Assembly: GCF_003606265.1 (NCBI RefSeq)
Contig: NZ_CP023671.1
Span: forward strand, 496,001 to 560,000
Length of the DNA stretch: 64,000 nt
From: Clostridium septicum
Lineage (GTDB): Bacteria > Bacillota > Clostridia > Clostridiales > Clostridiaceae
Direction of reading: 5' to 3'
Positions 19,649 to 30,040 of the stretch are shown in pieces. How positions within the stretch are numbered: the first letter of the stretch is position 1; the number at the start of each line of letters is the position of its first letter. The translations under genes and the position numbers were made by a program. The notes under the pieces were generated by a model that worked only from the letters and a program-made list of their open reading frames with translations, did not search any database and was not told the origin of the DNA.

Positions 19649-20146
19649 TTATCTAGCTAACTTTACAGCCTCTAATACTTTATTATAACTAGGTTCATTT
19701 GTTATTTCTTCTAAATATTCAACAAATGTTACATTATCTTGTGAATCAACAACAAATGATGCTCTTGTTAATAGTCCTAGCTCTTTTATATATGTTCCTG
19801 TTGCTTCTCCAAAGCTCCTATCTTTATAATCAGATACAGTTTTAACTACCTCTACTCCAGCTGCGCCACACCATCTTACTTGTGCAAATGGTAAGTCCAT
19901 AGAAACCGTATAGCAAGTTACTCCTTGAAGTTTTGCTACTTCTTCATTAAATTTTCTTACTTCCATATCACAAACTCCAGTATCAATAGATGGAACACTT
20001 AAAAATACTCTAACTCCCCTTGTATCTTTTAAAGTAACAGGATTTAAATCATTTCCTACTACTACAAAATCTCTAAGTTTTTCTCCAACTTTAACTGTGC
20101 TTCCTTGTAATGTTAATGGATCTCCTTGAAATGTTACTTTTTTCAT
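19649..20146 (-). CDS. tpx: Thiol peroxidase Tpx
   Basis: Peroxiredoxin of the atypical two-Cys Tpx family; reduces hydroperoxides using thioredoxin. Peroxidatic Cys is in SVPSIDTGVCDMEVRKF (about residue 59). The usual resolving-Cys region shows RWCGAAGVE. 165 residues, full length. The upstream region contains an imperfect inverted repeat at 20168-20201 (GTATA/TATAC and GTTTA/TAAAC arms) and a palindrome ATTATA-AG-TATAAT that could be regulatory sites. I cannot assign them to PerR or any named regulator. Confidence 0.95.
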   Translation of the reverse strand: MKKVTFQGDPLTLQGSTVKVGEKLRDFVVVGNDLNPVTLKDTRGVRVFLSVPSIDTGVCDMEVRKFNEEVAKLQGVTCYTVSMDLPFAQVRWCGAAGVEVVKTVSDYKDRSFGEATGTYIKELGLLTRASFVVDSQDNVTFVEYLEEITNEPSYNKVLEAVKLAR

Positions 20147-20295
20147 AATATATAGTCTCCTCTCAAGTTTAGTATATCATTACTATACTTCCTAAACTTA
20201 TTTATTATTATACTTATAATATAGAAAGTAATTATTATTTTCAAATATATATTATTCTTTTTTTATTTTATAAATATTTTTCAAGTCATTACTAT

Positions 20296-20583
20296 TTATG
20301 AAATAACTAACCAAATACCCATTAAAATAGATAAAATAACTCCTAAAGCCCCTAAATTTTCTCCCATATATTTCATTAATAATTCCCTTGGAATCCAAAC
20401 ATCCATAAGTCCTAATAACATCATTATTGGTGGCAACACACCAATCATCTAATAAAAACTATTCTTTGCACTTTCTAAACTTTTGACTCCTATTTCTTTA
20501 TTAAAATAAAATAATACTATAAGAAATATTGATGAAATAATAAAGAAATAATATCTTTTAATTATTTTATTCAATATATTCAT
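20296..20583 (-). pseudogene. Truncated permease gene with an internal stop (YraQ/UPF0718-like)
   Basis: The reading frame runs from an ATG through a membrane segment (YYFFIISSIFLIVLFYF), a linker ending NSFY, and a TAG stop. It then continues in the same frame as IGVLPPIMMLLGLMDVW, IPRELLMKYMGENLG and a hydrophobic end, finally stopping 50 codons later. The LPPI...LLGLLDVW-type stretch followed by MGE..G is what I recall from the permease family of YraQ/UPF0718; the gene there continues for several hundred residues. The TAG stands where a Gln codon would be expected, and the C-terminal part is missing. It fills most of the 560-base gap between tpx and the reductase gene. Confidence 0.65.
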
Positions 20584-20668
20584 ATAATAATCATAACCTT
20601 TCCTAGTACAAATGCTACTATAAAAGAATGTATTTTATTAGTGCAGGTGATATTTTATCTATATAAAA

Positions 20669-20697
20669 ATAACCTATATTTATTAGATATAGGTTAT
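20669..20697 (-). terminator. Terminator of the sulfite/nitrite reductase gene
   Basis: A 9-bp inverted repeat AACCTATAT / ATATAGGTT, extended by A-T pairs to 11 bp, loop of 7, located 10 bases after the reductase stop codon. Confidence 0.75.
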
Positions 20698-20706
20698 TAA
20701 AGAGTA

Positions 20707-22260
20707 CTATACTAAGTACTTATTTACTAAATTTTTAAAATTCTCATTATTACTTTTTATATACTCATCATATCTTAATTCTGCTTTATCTATATTTACA
20801 GCCAGTTCATATAAAAATTCTGGTATTTTACTAGCTAATATATCACCATAACAATCACCAAGTTTAGTTTTATTAACTGCAAATGAACCATCAACATAAA
20901 GGGAGAAACATTCACAAACTTCATCGTTAACTCTCTTCTTTTTACCAGTAAAACCTATAGGACCTACTTGATGTACTCCACAAGAATTTCCACATCCAGA
21001 TATATATATTCTAGGTAATACATCTTTTGTAAAATTCTTTTCTTTAAAATAATCTAAAATAGCTTTTAAAGTTCCTTGACTATTACATAAACCTACTTGA
21101 CATGTTGGGACTCCTATACATGAAACACTTTGCTCAAATACGGTTTTACCTCCCATATCTTCTGTTAATTTTAATAGTTCTTCTGCTTCTTTTCCATTTA
21201 AATTTCTAAAATAAATACCTTCAGTCATCGCTAGTCTAAATTCTACATCACTCATTTTATCTACTAAATCTAAGATAGCTTTTAAATCTTTTACTTCAAG
21301 CTGTCCTCCTACTGGATGTAAATATACACTATATAATCCTTTTTGTTTTTGTTTGAATAATCTTGTTGATTTAATCTTTGTCTCTATTCCCGGTTTATTA
21401 TATTCTTTAGTTTTTATATTTAATAAATCTAAATCTCCTTTAGCTTTAACTTCATCAACATGATTTTTAAAACATGCTATAAATTCCTCTTCTCCCATTC
21501 TATCTAAAATATATCTTACACGAGCTTTATTCCTATTTTCATAGTTTCCTTCTGCAATAAATAAGTTAACCATACCCTCTACATAATATAAAACCTCTTT
21601 TGGGTCTATAAGTTCTTTATATTTTACTGCTATTTTAGGATTCTGTCCTAAGCCTCCTCCTAAATAAACTTGAAAATATTCATTACCATCTTTATTAACA
21701 GCTAAAAAACCTAAATCTTGAACTGTACAGTGCGCTCCATCCGCATTACTACTTGAAAATGAAACTTTTAACTTTCTAGGTAATTTATATGTATAAATTC
21801 TTTCTAGAAAATAGTTTCCAACAGCCATTGCATATGGTGTAACATCAAAAGCTTCATCAGTATTAACTCCTGATAAAGGTGATATAGCTACATTTCTTGG
21901 GAAATTACCACCTGATCCCCTAGTATATATGTCATTATCTAAAGCCTCCTTCATTAAATCACAAACTTCATCTATAGATAATCCATGGAATTGAATTGCT
22001 TGACGAGTGGTAAAATGTATTCTTTCCATTCCATATTTTTTAGCAAATTCATATATAATTTTCATTTCTTCTAAATTAGTAATTCCTGAAGGGATTCTAA
22101 GTCTAATCATAAACTCTTTTCCTCCACGATGCGCATAAACACCAAATCCTCCTGAAGCATGTTTAAATTGCATTACATTTAATTCACCATTTAAAAATTT
22201 ATGTCCTTTTTCTCTAAAATCTTCAATCTCATCGTATAGTATTTTTTTTAATTTAGTCAT
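20707..22260 (-). CDS. Siroheme nitrite/sulfite reductase family protein
   Basis: Ferredoxin-type reductase carrying coupled siroheme and [4Fe-4S] centres; catalyses six-electron reduction of sulfite to sulfide or nitrite to ammonium. Two ferredoxin-like half-domains and two siroheme-binding domains span the 517 residues. The cluster/siroheme ligands are visible as CIGVPTC (C-x5-C) and CGNSC (C-x3-C), about 45 residues apart. RIHFTTRQAIQFHG and GSGGNFPRN are the substrate-side motifs. It is monocistronic, with its own terminator; no neighbouring gene settles whether sulfite or nitrite is the substrate. Confidence 0.9.
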   Translation of the reverse strand: MTKLKKILYDEIEDFREKGHKFLNGELNVMQFKHASGGFGVYAHRGGKEFMIRLRIPSGITNLEEMKIIYEFAKKYGMERIHFTTRQAIQFHGLSIDEVCDLMKEALDNDIYTRGSGGNFPRNVAISPLSGVNTDEAFDVTPYAMAVGNYFLERIYTYKLPRKLKVSFSSSNADGAHCTVQDLGFLAVNKDGNEYFQVYLGGGLGQNPKIAVKYKELIDPKEVLYYVEGMVNLFIAEGNYENRNKARVRYILDRMGEEEFIACFKNHVDEVKAKGDLDLLNIKTKEYNKPGIETKIKSTRLFKQKQKGLYSVYLHPVGGQLEVKDLKAILDLVDKMSDVEFRLAMTEGIYFRNLNGKEAEELLKLTEDMGGKTVFEQSVSCIGVPTCQVGLCNSQGTLKAILDYFKEKNFTKDVLPRIYISGCGNSCGVHQVGPIGFTGKKKRVNDEVCECFSLYVDGSFAVNKTKLGDCYGDILASKIPEFLYELAVNIDKAELRYDEYIKSNNENFKNLVNKYLV

Positions 22261-22371
22261 GTTATCACCTCAAAATTTATTTATCCCCTCATAGTGTATA
22301 TTATATCATCAAAAATAATTCACATTTATTGAATATTTTTATAATAGTCATTAGTAAAAACCTATATAATA

Positions 22372-22410
22372 AAAAAGAGATTCTAACCATTTATGTTAGA
22401 ATCTCTTTTT
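22372..22410 (-). terminator. Terminator of the hrcA-grpE-dnaK-dnaJ operon
   Basis: A perfect 16-bp inverted repeat (AAAAAGAGATTCTAAC / GTTAGAATCTCTTTTT) with a 7-base loop, immediately after the dnaJ stop codon. Confidence 0.92.
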
Positions 22411-22411
22411 A

Positions 22412-23542
22412 CTATTTCTTCCCAAACAGATCTTTAAAGCCCTTTTTATGAGTTACTACTTCATCTACACTCTCTCCTGATGCTTCCATAAACATCTTTA
22501 AAGCTTCTTTTTGTTTTTCATTTAATGACTTAGGTATATCTACTATTACCTTAACGTATTGATCTCCTCTACCTGAGGAATTAACTCTTGGAACACCTTT
22601 TCCTTTTAATCTAAATAAAGTTCCTGATTGAGTTCCTTGTGGTATTGTATATTTAACATCACCATCAACTGTAGCAACTGTTATTTCTGTTCCTAAAGCG
22701 GCCTTTGCCATTGAAATATGAGCATCTACATATATGTCATTACCTTTTCTTACAAACTTCTTTGATGGAGCTACATTAATTCTAATATATAAGTCTCCTG
22801 GTGGACCATCATTAGTTCCATGTTCTCCTTGTCCCCTTAAAGGCATAACATTTCCTGTGTCTACACCTGCTGGAATATTAATTTTAATTTTTCTATTCTT
22901 TCTAACTTTACCTTTTCCACTACATTTTTGGCATGGTTCTTCAACAATTTTACCTTTACCACCACATCTATCACAAGTTGAAGTACTTACAAAACTACCT
23001 AATGGAGTTTGTCTTTGAACTCTAACTTGACCTGATCCATTACAAGTAGGACATGTTTTAGGTGTAGTTCCTGCCTTAGCTCCTGTTCCCCTACATGAAT
23101 CACAGTTTTCACTTCTATTAATAGATATTTCTTTTTCTACTCCAAATACAGCCTCTTCAAAAGTTAAATTTAAAGTATACTCAAGATCATCTCCTCTTTG
23201 AGGTCCGTTTCTTCTTCGACCGCCGCTGCCTCCAAAGAAACTATCAAATATATCTCCAAAACCTCCCATATCTGAGAAGTCAAAGCCACCAAATCCACCT
23301 GAGCCAAATCCACTTCCATCAAAGTCAGCCGTACCAAATTGATCATATCTAGCTTTCTTTTCTGGATCTGAAAGCACTTGATAAGCTTCATTTATTTCCT
23401 TAAACTTATCTTCTGCCTCTTTATTTCCTTGATTTTTATCAGGATGATATTTTATAGCTAGCTTTCTAAAGGCTCTTTTTATTTCTTCGTCTGAAGCTCC
23501 CTTTTCTAATCCAAGGGAGGCGTAATAGTCTTTATTTGCCAT
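22412..23542 (-). CDS. dnaJ: Chaperone DnaJ
   Basis: Hsp40 co-chaperone that stimulates DnaK ATPase. J domain at 1-70 with the HPD motif ([11 protein letters not shown]), a Gly/Phe-rich linker ([20 protein letters not shown]), and four CxxCxGxG zinc repeats ([32 protein letters not shown]). Then comes the substrate-binding C-terminal domain. 376 residues, normal. It is the last gene of the heat-shock operon, separated from dnaK by a hairpin. Confidence 0.98.
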   Translation of the reverse strand: MANKDYYASLGLEKGASDEEIKRAFRKLAIKYHPDKNQGNKEAEDKFKEINEAYQVLSDPEKKARYDQFGTADFDGSGFGSGGFGGFDFSDMGGFGDIFDSFFGGSGGRRRNGPQRGDDLEYTLNLTFEEAVFGVEKEISINRSENCDSCRGTGAKAGTTPKTCPTCNGSGQVRVQRQTPLGSFVSTSTCDRCGGKGKIVEEPCQKCSGKGKVRKNRKIKINIPAGVDTGNVMPLRGQGEHGTNDGPPGDLYIRINVAPSKKFVRKGNDIYVDAHISMAKAALGTEITVATVDGDVKYTIPQGTQSGTLFRLKGKGVPRVNSSGRGDQYVKVIVDIPKSLNEKQKEALKMFMEASGESVDEVVTHKKGFKDLFGKK

Positions 23543-23578
23543 CTATTTCTTTCACCACCATTTTTTTACTTTATAAAA

Positions 23579-23599
23579 GGGAAGACGGTTTGTCTTCCC
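23579..23599 (-). terminator. Hairpin between dnaK and dnaJ
   Basis: A perfect 8-bp GC-containing stem GGGAAGAC / GTCTTCCC with a 5-base loop followed by TTTTATAAAG on the minus strand. It lies in the dnaK-dnaJ gap and probably attenuates read-through, lowering dnaJ relative to dnaK. Confidence 0.7.
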
Positions 23600-23634
23600 T
23601 CATCTATTATAACCAGTCTAGTTTCTTGTTACAA

Positions 23635-25488
23635 CTATTTATCTTCTTTTACTTCAAAATCTGCATCTACTACATTGTCATCATGAGCTGCTCCTTGATT
23701 AGCTCCACCCATATTATTTGGATCAAATCCTGCATTAGCTCCACCATTAGCATTTGCATCAGCATAAACTTTTGATGATATTGCATAGAATTCTTGAGTT
23801 AATTCCTCCATAGTCTTCTTAATAGCTTCTGTATCATCACCATCTTTAATCTTGTTTAATTCTTCAAGCTTAGCTTCTACTTTAGCCTTATCTTCTGGTG
23901 ATACTTTATCTCCTAACTCTTCTAAAGTCTTTTGAGTTTGATAAGCTACTTGATCTGCATTATTTTTAACTTCGATTTTTTCTTTTCTCTTCTTATCTTC
24001 TTCTGCAAATTTTTCTGCTTCTTTTACAGCTGATTCTACTTCACTTTCACTTAAATTAGTTGATGCTGTAATTGTGATGTTAGCTTCTTTATTAGTAGCC
24101 TTATCAACAGCTGATACTTTAACTAATCCATTAGCATCTATATCAAAAGTAACTTCTATTTGAGGAATTCCTCTTGGAGCTGGTGCAATTCCTGATAAAG
24201 TAAATCTACCTAGAGTCTTATTGTCAGCTGCCATTTGTCTTTCACCTTGAACTACATGTATTTCAACTGATGTTTGACCATCTGCTGCTGTTGAGAATGT
24301 TTGACTCTTCTTAGCTGGAATTGTAGTATTTCTTTCTATAAGTGCAGTTGCAACTCCACCTAATGTTTCAATTCCAAGTGTTAATGGTGTAACATCTAGT
24401 AATAATACATCTTTAACTTCTCCAGTTAGTACACCTGCTTGAATAGCTGCTCCTACTGCAACACATTCATCTGGGTTAACACCCTTTGAAGGTTCTTTTC
24501 CAGTAAAGTTTTTAACTGCTTCTTGAACTGCTGGAATTCTTGTTGATCCACCAACTAATATTACTTTATCTATATCACTTAATGAAAGATTTGCATCTGC
24601 TAAAGCTTTCTTCATTGGTTCTATTGATCTTTGAACTAAATCATGAGTTATTTCATTAAATTTAGCTCTAGTTAGATTCATATCAATATGCTTTGGACCA
24701 GTTGCATCTGCAGTGATGAAAGGTAAGTTTATATTAGTTTGCATTGATGATGATAATTCAATTTTAGCTTTTTCAGAAGCTTCTTTTAGTCTTTGAAGTG
24801 ACATTTTATCATTTCTTAAATCAATTCCATTTTCTGCTTTAAATGTATCAGCAATGTAGTTCATGATCTTTTCATCAAAGTCATCTCCACCTAGCTTAGT
24901 ATCTCCATTTGTTGATAATACTTCAAATACACCATCTCCAAGTTCAAGAATTGATACGTCGAAAGTACCACCACCTAGGTCATAAACAAATATTTTTTGG
25001 TTTGTATCCATTTTATCTAAACCATAAGCTAAAGATGCAGCTGTTGGTTCATTTATTATTCTTAAAACTTCTAAGCCAGCTATTCTACCAGCATCCTTAG
25101 TCGCTTGTCTTTCTGAGTCATTAAAATATGCTGGAACAGTTATTACTGCTTGTGTTACAGGTTCTCCTAAGTAACTTTCTGCATCAGCCTTAATTTTTTG
25201 AAGTACCATTGCTGATATTTCTTGTGGTGAGTAATCTTTTCCATCTATACTAACTTTATAATTAGTTCCCATATGTCTCTTAATTGATATTATTGTTTTA
25301 TCTGGGTTTGTAATCGCTTGTCTTTTAGCTACTTGCCCTACTAATCTTTCTCCATTTGCTTGGAATGAAACTACTGATGGAGTAGTTCTTGCTCCTTCTG
25401 AGTTACTTATTACTACTGGTTCTCCACCTTCCATAACTGCTACACATGAATTAGTTGTTCCTAAATCAATTCCTATAATTTTTCCCAT
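23635..25488 (-). CDS. dnaK: Chaperone DnaK (Hsp70)
   Basis: ATP-dependent chaperone. Nucleotide-binding domain at 1-370 with [31 protein letters not shown] and [14 protein letters not shown]. Substrate-binding domain from about 380 ([15 protein letters not shown]), C-terminal lid ending [12 protein letters not shown]. Length 617, with the shorter Gram-positive nucleotide-binding domain. AGGAGG precedes the ATG. Third gene of the CIRCE-regulated operon. Confidence 0.99.
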   Translation of the reverse strand: MGKIIGIDLGTTNSCVAVMEGGEPVVISNSEGARTTPSVVSFQANGERLVGQVAKRQAITNPDKTIISIKRHMGTNYKVSIDGKDYSPQEISAMVLQKIKADAESYLGEPVTQAVITVPAYFNDSERQATKDAGRIAGLEVLRIINEPTAASLAYGLDKMDTNQKIFVYDLGGGTFDVSILELGDGVFEVLSTNGDTKLGGDDFDEKIMNYIADTFKAENGIDLRNDKMSLQRLKEASEKAKIELSSSMQTNINLPFITADATGPKHIDMNLTRAKFNEITHDLVQRSIEPMKKALADANLSLSDIDKVILVGGSTRIPAVQEAVKNFTGKEPSKGVNPDECVAVGAAIQAGVLTGEVKDVLLLDVTPLTLGIETLGGVATALIERNTTIPAKKSQTFSTAADGQTSVEIHVVQGERQMAADNKTLGRFTLSGIAPAPRGIPQIEVTFDIDANGLVKVSAVDKATNKEANITITASTNLSESEVESAVKEAEKFAEEDKKRKEKIEVKNNADQVAYQTQKTLEELGDKVSPEDKAKVEAKLEELNKIKDGDDTEAIKKTMEELTQEFYAISSKVYADANANGGANAGFDPNNMGGANQGAAHDDNVVDADFEVKEDK

Positions 25489-25535
25489 AATTTATTCCTC
25501 CTAAACTTTTATGAATTAATTCTTCTTTTAATTTA

Positions 25536-26150
25536 TTAGTTGGCTACTTTAACCATTGTATATCTAATAACTTTATCGCCTCTTTTATATCCCTTTTGGA
25601 ATACTTCTGCTACCATATTAGCTTCAAGATTTTCATCTTGAACATGCATTACAGCTTGATGTAAATTAGGATCAAATTCTCCTGTTGCATCTATTTCTTC
25701 TACACCTAGCTTTTCAAAAGATCCTGAAACTCCTTTTATAGTCATTTCAATCCCCTTTTTAACATCTTCAATACTTCCATCAGCAAGAAGTGCTCTTTCA
25801 AGATTATCTAAAACAGGTAACATTTCTTTTAATACATCTGTACAAGCATCTGTGTATATTCCTTCTTTTTCCTTAATTGTTCTTTTTCTGTAATTTTCGT
25901 ATTCTGCTGATATTCTTAATAATCTATCTTTTAAAGCTTCAACTTCATTACTTAACTTTTTATTATCTTCTTTTAATTTTTTCATTGTTTTTAATGGATT
26001 CCATCCATCTTTGCTTTCTTTTTCTTCTGGAATATTTTCTTCTGAAGATTCATCTTGACAAGAATCACACTCTTCTACTTCTATATCATTTTCTTCTACT
26101 TCTATATTCTCATCTTTGACTTCCTCTTTAAACTCTTTGTTATCTTCCAC
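25536..26150 (-). CDS. grpE: Nucleotide exchange factor GrpE
   Basis: Exchanges ADP for ATP on DnaK. Acidic, disordered N-terminus (EDNKEFKEEVKDENIEVEEND), a long coiled coil (about 60-110), and a beta-domain with the GrpE signature GVEEIDATGEFDPNLHQAVMHV. Start is GTG with AGGTG five bases upstream; there is no ATG nearby. Directly after hrcA (20-base gap). Confidence 0.97.
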   Translation of the reverse strand: MEDNKEFKEEVKDENIEVEENDIEVEECDSCQDESSEENIPEEKESKDGWNPLKTMKKLKEDNKKLSNEVEALKDRLLRISAEYENYRKRTIKEKEGIYTDACTDVLKEMLPVLDNLERALLADGSIEDVKKGIEMTIKGVSGSFEKLGVEEIDATGEFDPNLHQAVMHVQDENLEANMVAEVFQKGYKRGDKVIRYTMVKVAN

Positions 26151-26170
26151 AACAACACCTCATCTCTATT

Positions 26171-27202
26171 TTATTCGATAATTTGATTTCTAAGGCTTCT
26201 ATTTAACTCTTTCATAACCTGACCCATTATTGCAATTACCTTTGAATAATTTATTCTTCTTGGGCCTATTAATCCTATAGTTCCTATTGGTCTTCCATCT
26301 AAAGAATATTCCGCTGAAATTACAGAACATTCTTTTGCTTCAGGAAAATAGTTTTCTTCTCCAATTTTTATAGATATACCTTCTGGAGATTCTAAAAGTT
26401 CTATTACACAATCCTTGTCATTTATTAAAGATAGGATTTCTTTAGCCTTCTCTATATCGTTATATTCTGGATAATTGAAAATATTTGTTGCTCCTTCTAC
26501 CAATATATCTGAATGATTAACTTCTTTAAGAGTTTCATATAATGCTGGTAAAATTGCATTAAATAATTCATCATACCCCTCTAACTCATTTTTTAAATTG
26601 TTTATTACTTCTAAGTTAATCTCTTCTATAGTCAAATTTTTCAATCTTAGATTTAAAATTTCGTTTATTCTTTGAAGAGTTTCTATTTCTGGCATTTCAC
26701 TAACTCTTATTCTATGATTTTTAATAACTCCACTATCAGCCACTATTACTGAAACTAAATTATAACTATCTATTACAAGTAGTTGAATAGATTTTATATA
26801 ACTTCTTTTAACTGAAGGAGTCTCAACAATACAAGTTAGATTTGTAAGCTCTGAAAGTAATGAACATGCTTGCTTTACTATTTTATCAACTTCATACATT
26901 GCAGAATTAATTATATATTCCTTGATTTTAAGTTCTTCTTCTCTACTTAAAGCTTCTGCATTCATTAATTTATCTACATATAATCTATACCCTTTATTTG
27001 AAGGTATTCTACCTGATGATGTATGAGGTTGTTCTAGATAACCCATCTCTTCTAAATCGGCCATTTCATTTCTTATGGTTGCAGAACCAACTCCAAGGTT
27101 ATATCTTTTTGCTATTGTTCTTGAACCAACAGGTTCTCCTGTCATTATATAATCATTAATGATAGCCTGAAGTATTTTTATTTTTCTTTCATCAATAGCC
27201 AT
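26171..27202 (-). CDS. hrcA: Heat-inducible repressor HrcA
   Basis: Repressor that binds CIRCE operators and is kept active by GroEL. N-terminal winged helix ([15 protein letters not shown]...[31 protein letters not shown], residues 1-75), followed by the GAF-like dimerisation domain. ATG preferred over an upstream alternative whose codon would lie inside the CIRCE operator; AGAGGTG is correctly spaced for this ATG. First gene of hrcA-grpE-dnaK-dnaJ, so it regulates itself. Confidence 0.97.
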   Translation of the reverse strand: MAIDERKIKILQAIINDYIMTGEPVGSRTIAKRYNLGVGSATIRNEMADLEEMGYLEQPHTSSGRIPSNKGYRLYVDKLMNAEALSREEELKIKEYIINSAMYEVDKIVKQACSLLSELTNLTCIVETPSVKRSYIKSIQLLVIDSYNLVSVIVADSGVIKNHRIRVSEMPEIETLQRINEILNLRLKNLTIEEINLEVINNLKNELEGYDELFNAILPALYETLKEVNHSDILVEGATNIFNYPEYNDIEKAKEILSLINDKDCVIELLESPEGISIKIGEENYFPEAKECSVISAEYSLDGRPIGTIGLIGPRRINYSKVIAIMGQVMKELNRSLRNQIIE

Positions 27203-27219
27203 GACATCACCTCTATCTG

Positions 27220-27246
27220 TTAGCACTCATTAATGTCGAGTGCTAA
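27220..27246. promoter_or_regulatory. CIRCE operator (HrcA binding site)
   Basis: A perfect match to the CIRCE consensus: TTAGCACTC, a 9-base spacer, GAGTGCTAA. It lies between the promoter and the hrcA start codon, within the expected 5' leader. Confidence 0.98.
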
Positions 27247-27259
27247 TGACTACAATATC

Positions 27260-27288
27260 AATATATTCCTTATAGTTTTTTTTGTCAA
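27260..27288 (-). promoter_or_regulatory. Sigma-A promoter of the heat-shock operon
   Basis: On the minus strand a perfect TTGACA (27288-27283), a 17-base spacer and TATATT (27265-27260). The transcript would start just upstream of the CIRCE element, the standard arrangement for HrcA repression. Confidence 0.9.
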
Positions 27289-27370
27289 TTTGATAATTTT
27301 TAAAATTAAATGATCTAGTGCCAATATTATAACTTATATTTTTCTTTCTTTTAAATTCTCACTATTTCTT

Positions 27371-28504
27371 TTACTTTCTATCAATTATAAAATCACTCAT
27401 TACAACATTAGATAATTCAACTCCTTTAGAAGTTAATCTTAATATATTATTATCTTCTTCTAATAATCCCATAGATATATTTTTATCTATTATTTCGTTA
27501 TATATACTTCTAATATTTCTTCCAAATCTTAATTCAAATTCTCTTTTACATACACCTTCTATTAATCTAAGACCCATAAACATAAATTCCTCTATATCAT
27601 CTTCTATGGAATTTTTTAATTTTTCTTCAACTACACTTTCGTTGTTATTAATTCTTTTGATATACTCTTTAACTTTATCTATATTTTTAAATCTATACTC
27701 ATCTAAAAATGAACTTGCCGATGTTCCAACTCCTAAATAAGGCTTACATTGCCAATAAACTTTATTATGTAAACATTCGTATCCTTCCTTTGAATAATTT
27801 GATATTTCGTATTGTTTATATCCATGTGATTTTAATATTTCCTTAGTCATAGAGTACATTTCTCTTTCATCTTCTTCTGAGGGTAAATTTAATTTATCTT
27901 TATTCCACATATTATAAAAACAAGTTCCCTCTTCTATAATTAAGCTGTATGAAGAAATATGTTCTGGTTTAATGTTAGCTATAGTTTCTAATGACTCTTT
28001 CCAATGACTAATTTTTTGATTTGGCAATCCAAACATTAAATCAACATTTATATTCTTAAATCCTATTTTTCTCGCTAAATTAAAGTTTTCTACAAACTCT
28101 CTATAAGTATGAATTCTTCCAATTGATTTTAGTAAAGAATCTTGAACAGCTTGAAGTCCTATACTTATTCTATTAACTCCACCTAAAAACATAGTTTTTA
28201 GCTTTTCCTCATCTAATGATCCTGGATTACATTCCATTGAAAATTCCATATTTTTAGTTTTGTTAAGTTTATTAATTGAATTAAGAAGCTTTTCTATTTG
28301 ATTTTTATTCAAATAAGATGGTGTTCCACCACCTATAAATATACTGCTTATTAAATATTCTTTAGCTTTTTCCTGAATCTCCATACATAAAGCATCTACA
28401 TAGTCATCCATAAGATTTTCTAATGATGCATAAGATGGAAAATCGCAATATAAACACTTTTGCTTACAAAAAGGTATATGTATGTATAATGCTATTTCTT
28501 TCAT
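27371..28504 (-). CDS. hemW: Heme chaperone HemW (CPO-like radical-SAM protein)
   Basis: Radical-SAM protein related to coproporphyrinogen III dehydrogenase that binds and delivers heme. CxxxCxxC cluster motif in HIPFCKQKCLYCDF (about residues 9-22), with FIGGGTPSYL and the C-terminal HemW domain. It lacks the extra N-terminal segment of HemN, which supports HemW over HemN. Between lepA and hrcA in many Firmicutes; here a small unknown gene and a patatin gene have been inserted toward lepA. Confidence 0.93.
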   Translation of the reverse strand: MKEIALYIHIPFCKQKCLYCDFPSYASLENLMDDYVDALCMEIQEKAKEYLISSIFIGGGTPSYLNKNQIEKLLNSINKLNKTKNMEFSMECNPGSLDEEKLKTMFLGGVNRISIGLQAVQDSLLKSIGRIHTYREFVENFNLARKIGFKNINVDLMFGLPNQKISHWKESLETIANIKPEHISSYSLIIEEGTCFYNMWNKDKLNLPSEEDEREMYSMTKEILKSHGYKQYEISNYSKEGYECLHNKVYWQCKPYLGVGTSASSFLDEYRFKNIDKVKEYIKRINNNESVVEEKLKNSIEDDIEEFMFMGLRLIEGVCKREFELRFGRNIRSIYNEIIDKNISMGLLEEDNNILRLTSKGVELSNVVMSDFIIDRK

Positions 28505-28632
28505 TTCTCTATTCTCTCTTTCATTTAAGCTTATTTTATTATTATAATATACTAATTATAATCATTTATCTAATGAAAAGAATCCTTATTATTAAGAATT
28601 CTTTCCATTTAATTTAATATAAGATTAACAAT

Positions 28633-28902
28633 TTAAATTTCTATTAAATCTATATTAATTGCGTTATGAAAAATTAAATCTCTCTGTACTCTATCAATTT
28701 TAGAATTTATCTTTAATCCATCTAGTTCTATTGTAATTTTAGAATTTAATCCATGTCTTGCTATATAAGTATCTAATTTATGACCTACCATTGAAATTGG
28801 AATTATATCTCCATTTTTTCTTTTTAATGTTCCTGTAGAGTAGCCTTTATTTCTCATAACTTTTCCTTTAATTTTAACATCTCTGAAATCTGCTTTTATC
28901 AT
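28633..28902 (-). CDS. Small conserved-looking protein of unknown function
   Basis: An 89-residue protein that I do not recognise. It is mainly beta-strand in character (KADFRDVKIKGKVMRNKGY, GDIIPISMVGHKLDTYI, KITIELDGLKINSKID) and has no signal peptide or membrane segment. ATG is chosen, with AAGGTGGGAG about 5 bases upstream; a GTG four codons earlier overlaps that site. It stands alone between hemW and the divergent patatin gene. Codon use matches its neighbours, so it looks like a real gene. Confidence 0.7.
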   Translation of the reverse strand: MIKADFRDVKIKGKVMRNKGYSTGTLKRKNGDIIPISMVGHKLDTYIARHGLNSKITIELDGLKINSKIDRVQRDLIFHNAINIDLIEI

Positions 28903-29067
28903 AATATCTCCCACCTTTAAATAATTATTTAATCATAATAAAATATATTTATTTAATTAGTAAATAATTACACTTGTTACTATTAATTAATATTTTTAAA
29001 AATCCTAATAACACTCTTTATGTATTTGAATAATTTAATTATATAGTCATATAAAGGAGCATATAAA

Positions 29068-29976
29068 TTGAATCCATTAAAAATAGTTTCCTTTGATGGT
29101 GGTGGAATTAAAGGTGCATTATCTATTCGTATATTCAAAAGACTATGTTATCAATATCCAACATTATTAGATAATATAGATTTATTTGCTGGTACATCAA
29201 CAGGCTCTCTAATTGCATTATCTTTAGCTAGCGGTCTTTCTGTAAATGAAGTTGATAATTTATATAGTTACGAAATAACTAGCAAAATCTTTTCTAATCC
29301 TAGTTTTAATTTATTCAAACCTAAATTTAGTAATAAAAATTTAAAATCTATTTTATTAAACTACTTTCCTAATAATTTGACATTAAAAAATTTACCTAAA
29401 TATGTTTGTATTCCTTCATTTAATGTTAATGGGTTTACTAAAAACCAATGGGAACCTGTATTTTTTAATAATTTAACTGATAATAAAACTATAAATTACA
29501 ACATAATAGATGTTGCTCTTGCTAGTTCTGCTGCACCTACATTTTTCCCATCCCATAAAAATTTTATTGATGGTGGTGTAGTTGCTAATTCTCCTACAAC
29601 TATATCTATTTTTCATTGTATGAATGCTTTTCCTAACATAGATTTTAAAAATGATATAAAATTACTATCTATAGGTACAGGTGATAGTCCTTATAAAATT
29701 AAACAATCTACTAGTAACTGGGGAATATATAAGTGGTCATTCCATCCATTTGCGAAAATGCACTCACCTATTGTTTCATTAGTTATGGATGGTATGTGCG
29801 ATTTAGATGATATGTATTGTAATATCTTGTTAAAAAATAATTATTTTAGAATTAACCCTAAAGTATCTAAACTTATAGAAATGGATGATTATAATTTTGT
29901 CCCTTATCTAAAATTTTTAGCTGATAATATAGATTTATCTGACTTGTTTGAATTTATTGAATCTAAATTTTTTTAG
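29068..29976 (+). CDS. Patatin-like phospholipase
   Basis: Predicted lipid acyl hydrolase with a Ser-Asp dyad. Oxyanion-hole motif DGGGIKG (residues 10-16), nucleophile elbow GTSTG (Ser44), and catalytic Asp in DGG (Asp168). It has no signal peptide, so it would act inside the cell on membrane lipids, in contrast to secreted patatins of pathogens. TTG start with AAAGGAG 8 bases upstream. Single rightward gene with its own terminator. Patatins of this size also act as effectors in cyclic-nucleotide phage defence, but no synthase gene is nearby. Confidence 0.87.
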   Translation: MNPLKIVSFDGGGIKGALSIRIFKRLCYQYPTLLDNIDLFAGTSTGSLIALSLASGLSVNEVDNLYSYEITSKIFSNPSFNLFKPKFSNKNLKSILLNYFPNNLTLKNLPKYVCIPSFNVNGFTKNQWEPVFFNNLTDNKTINYNIIDVALASSAAPTFFPSHKNFIDGGVVANSPTTISIFHCMNAFPNIDFKNDIKLLSIGTGDSPYKIKQSTSNWGIYKWSFHPFAKMHSPIVSLVMDGMCDLDDMYCNILLKNNYFRINPKVSKLIEMDDYNFVPYLKFLADNIDLSDLFEFIESKFF

Positions 29977-29982
29977 TAAAAT

Positions 29983-30027
29983 AAAAAAGATATTAAGTTT
30001 GTAAATTACAAACTTAATATCTTTTTT
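29983..30027. terminator. Bidirectional terminator between the patatin gene and lepA
   Basis: A perfect 21-bp inverted repeat with a 3-base loop, with A6 on the left and T6 on the right, between two convergent genes. Confidence 0.95.
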
Positions 30028-30040
30028 AAAGTTAACTTTA

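Noticed and set aside
23170-23391. Second reading frame on the minus strand inside dnaJ
   Set aside because: Overlaps the J-domain end and Gly/Phe linker of DnaJ in another frame; no ribosome binding site.
29068-29976. Patatin gene as the effector of a cyclic-nucleotide (CBASS) defence operon
   Set aside because: No nucleotidyltransferase or accessory gene lies within several kilobases; its neighbours are hemW, a small unknown gene and lepA.
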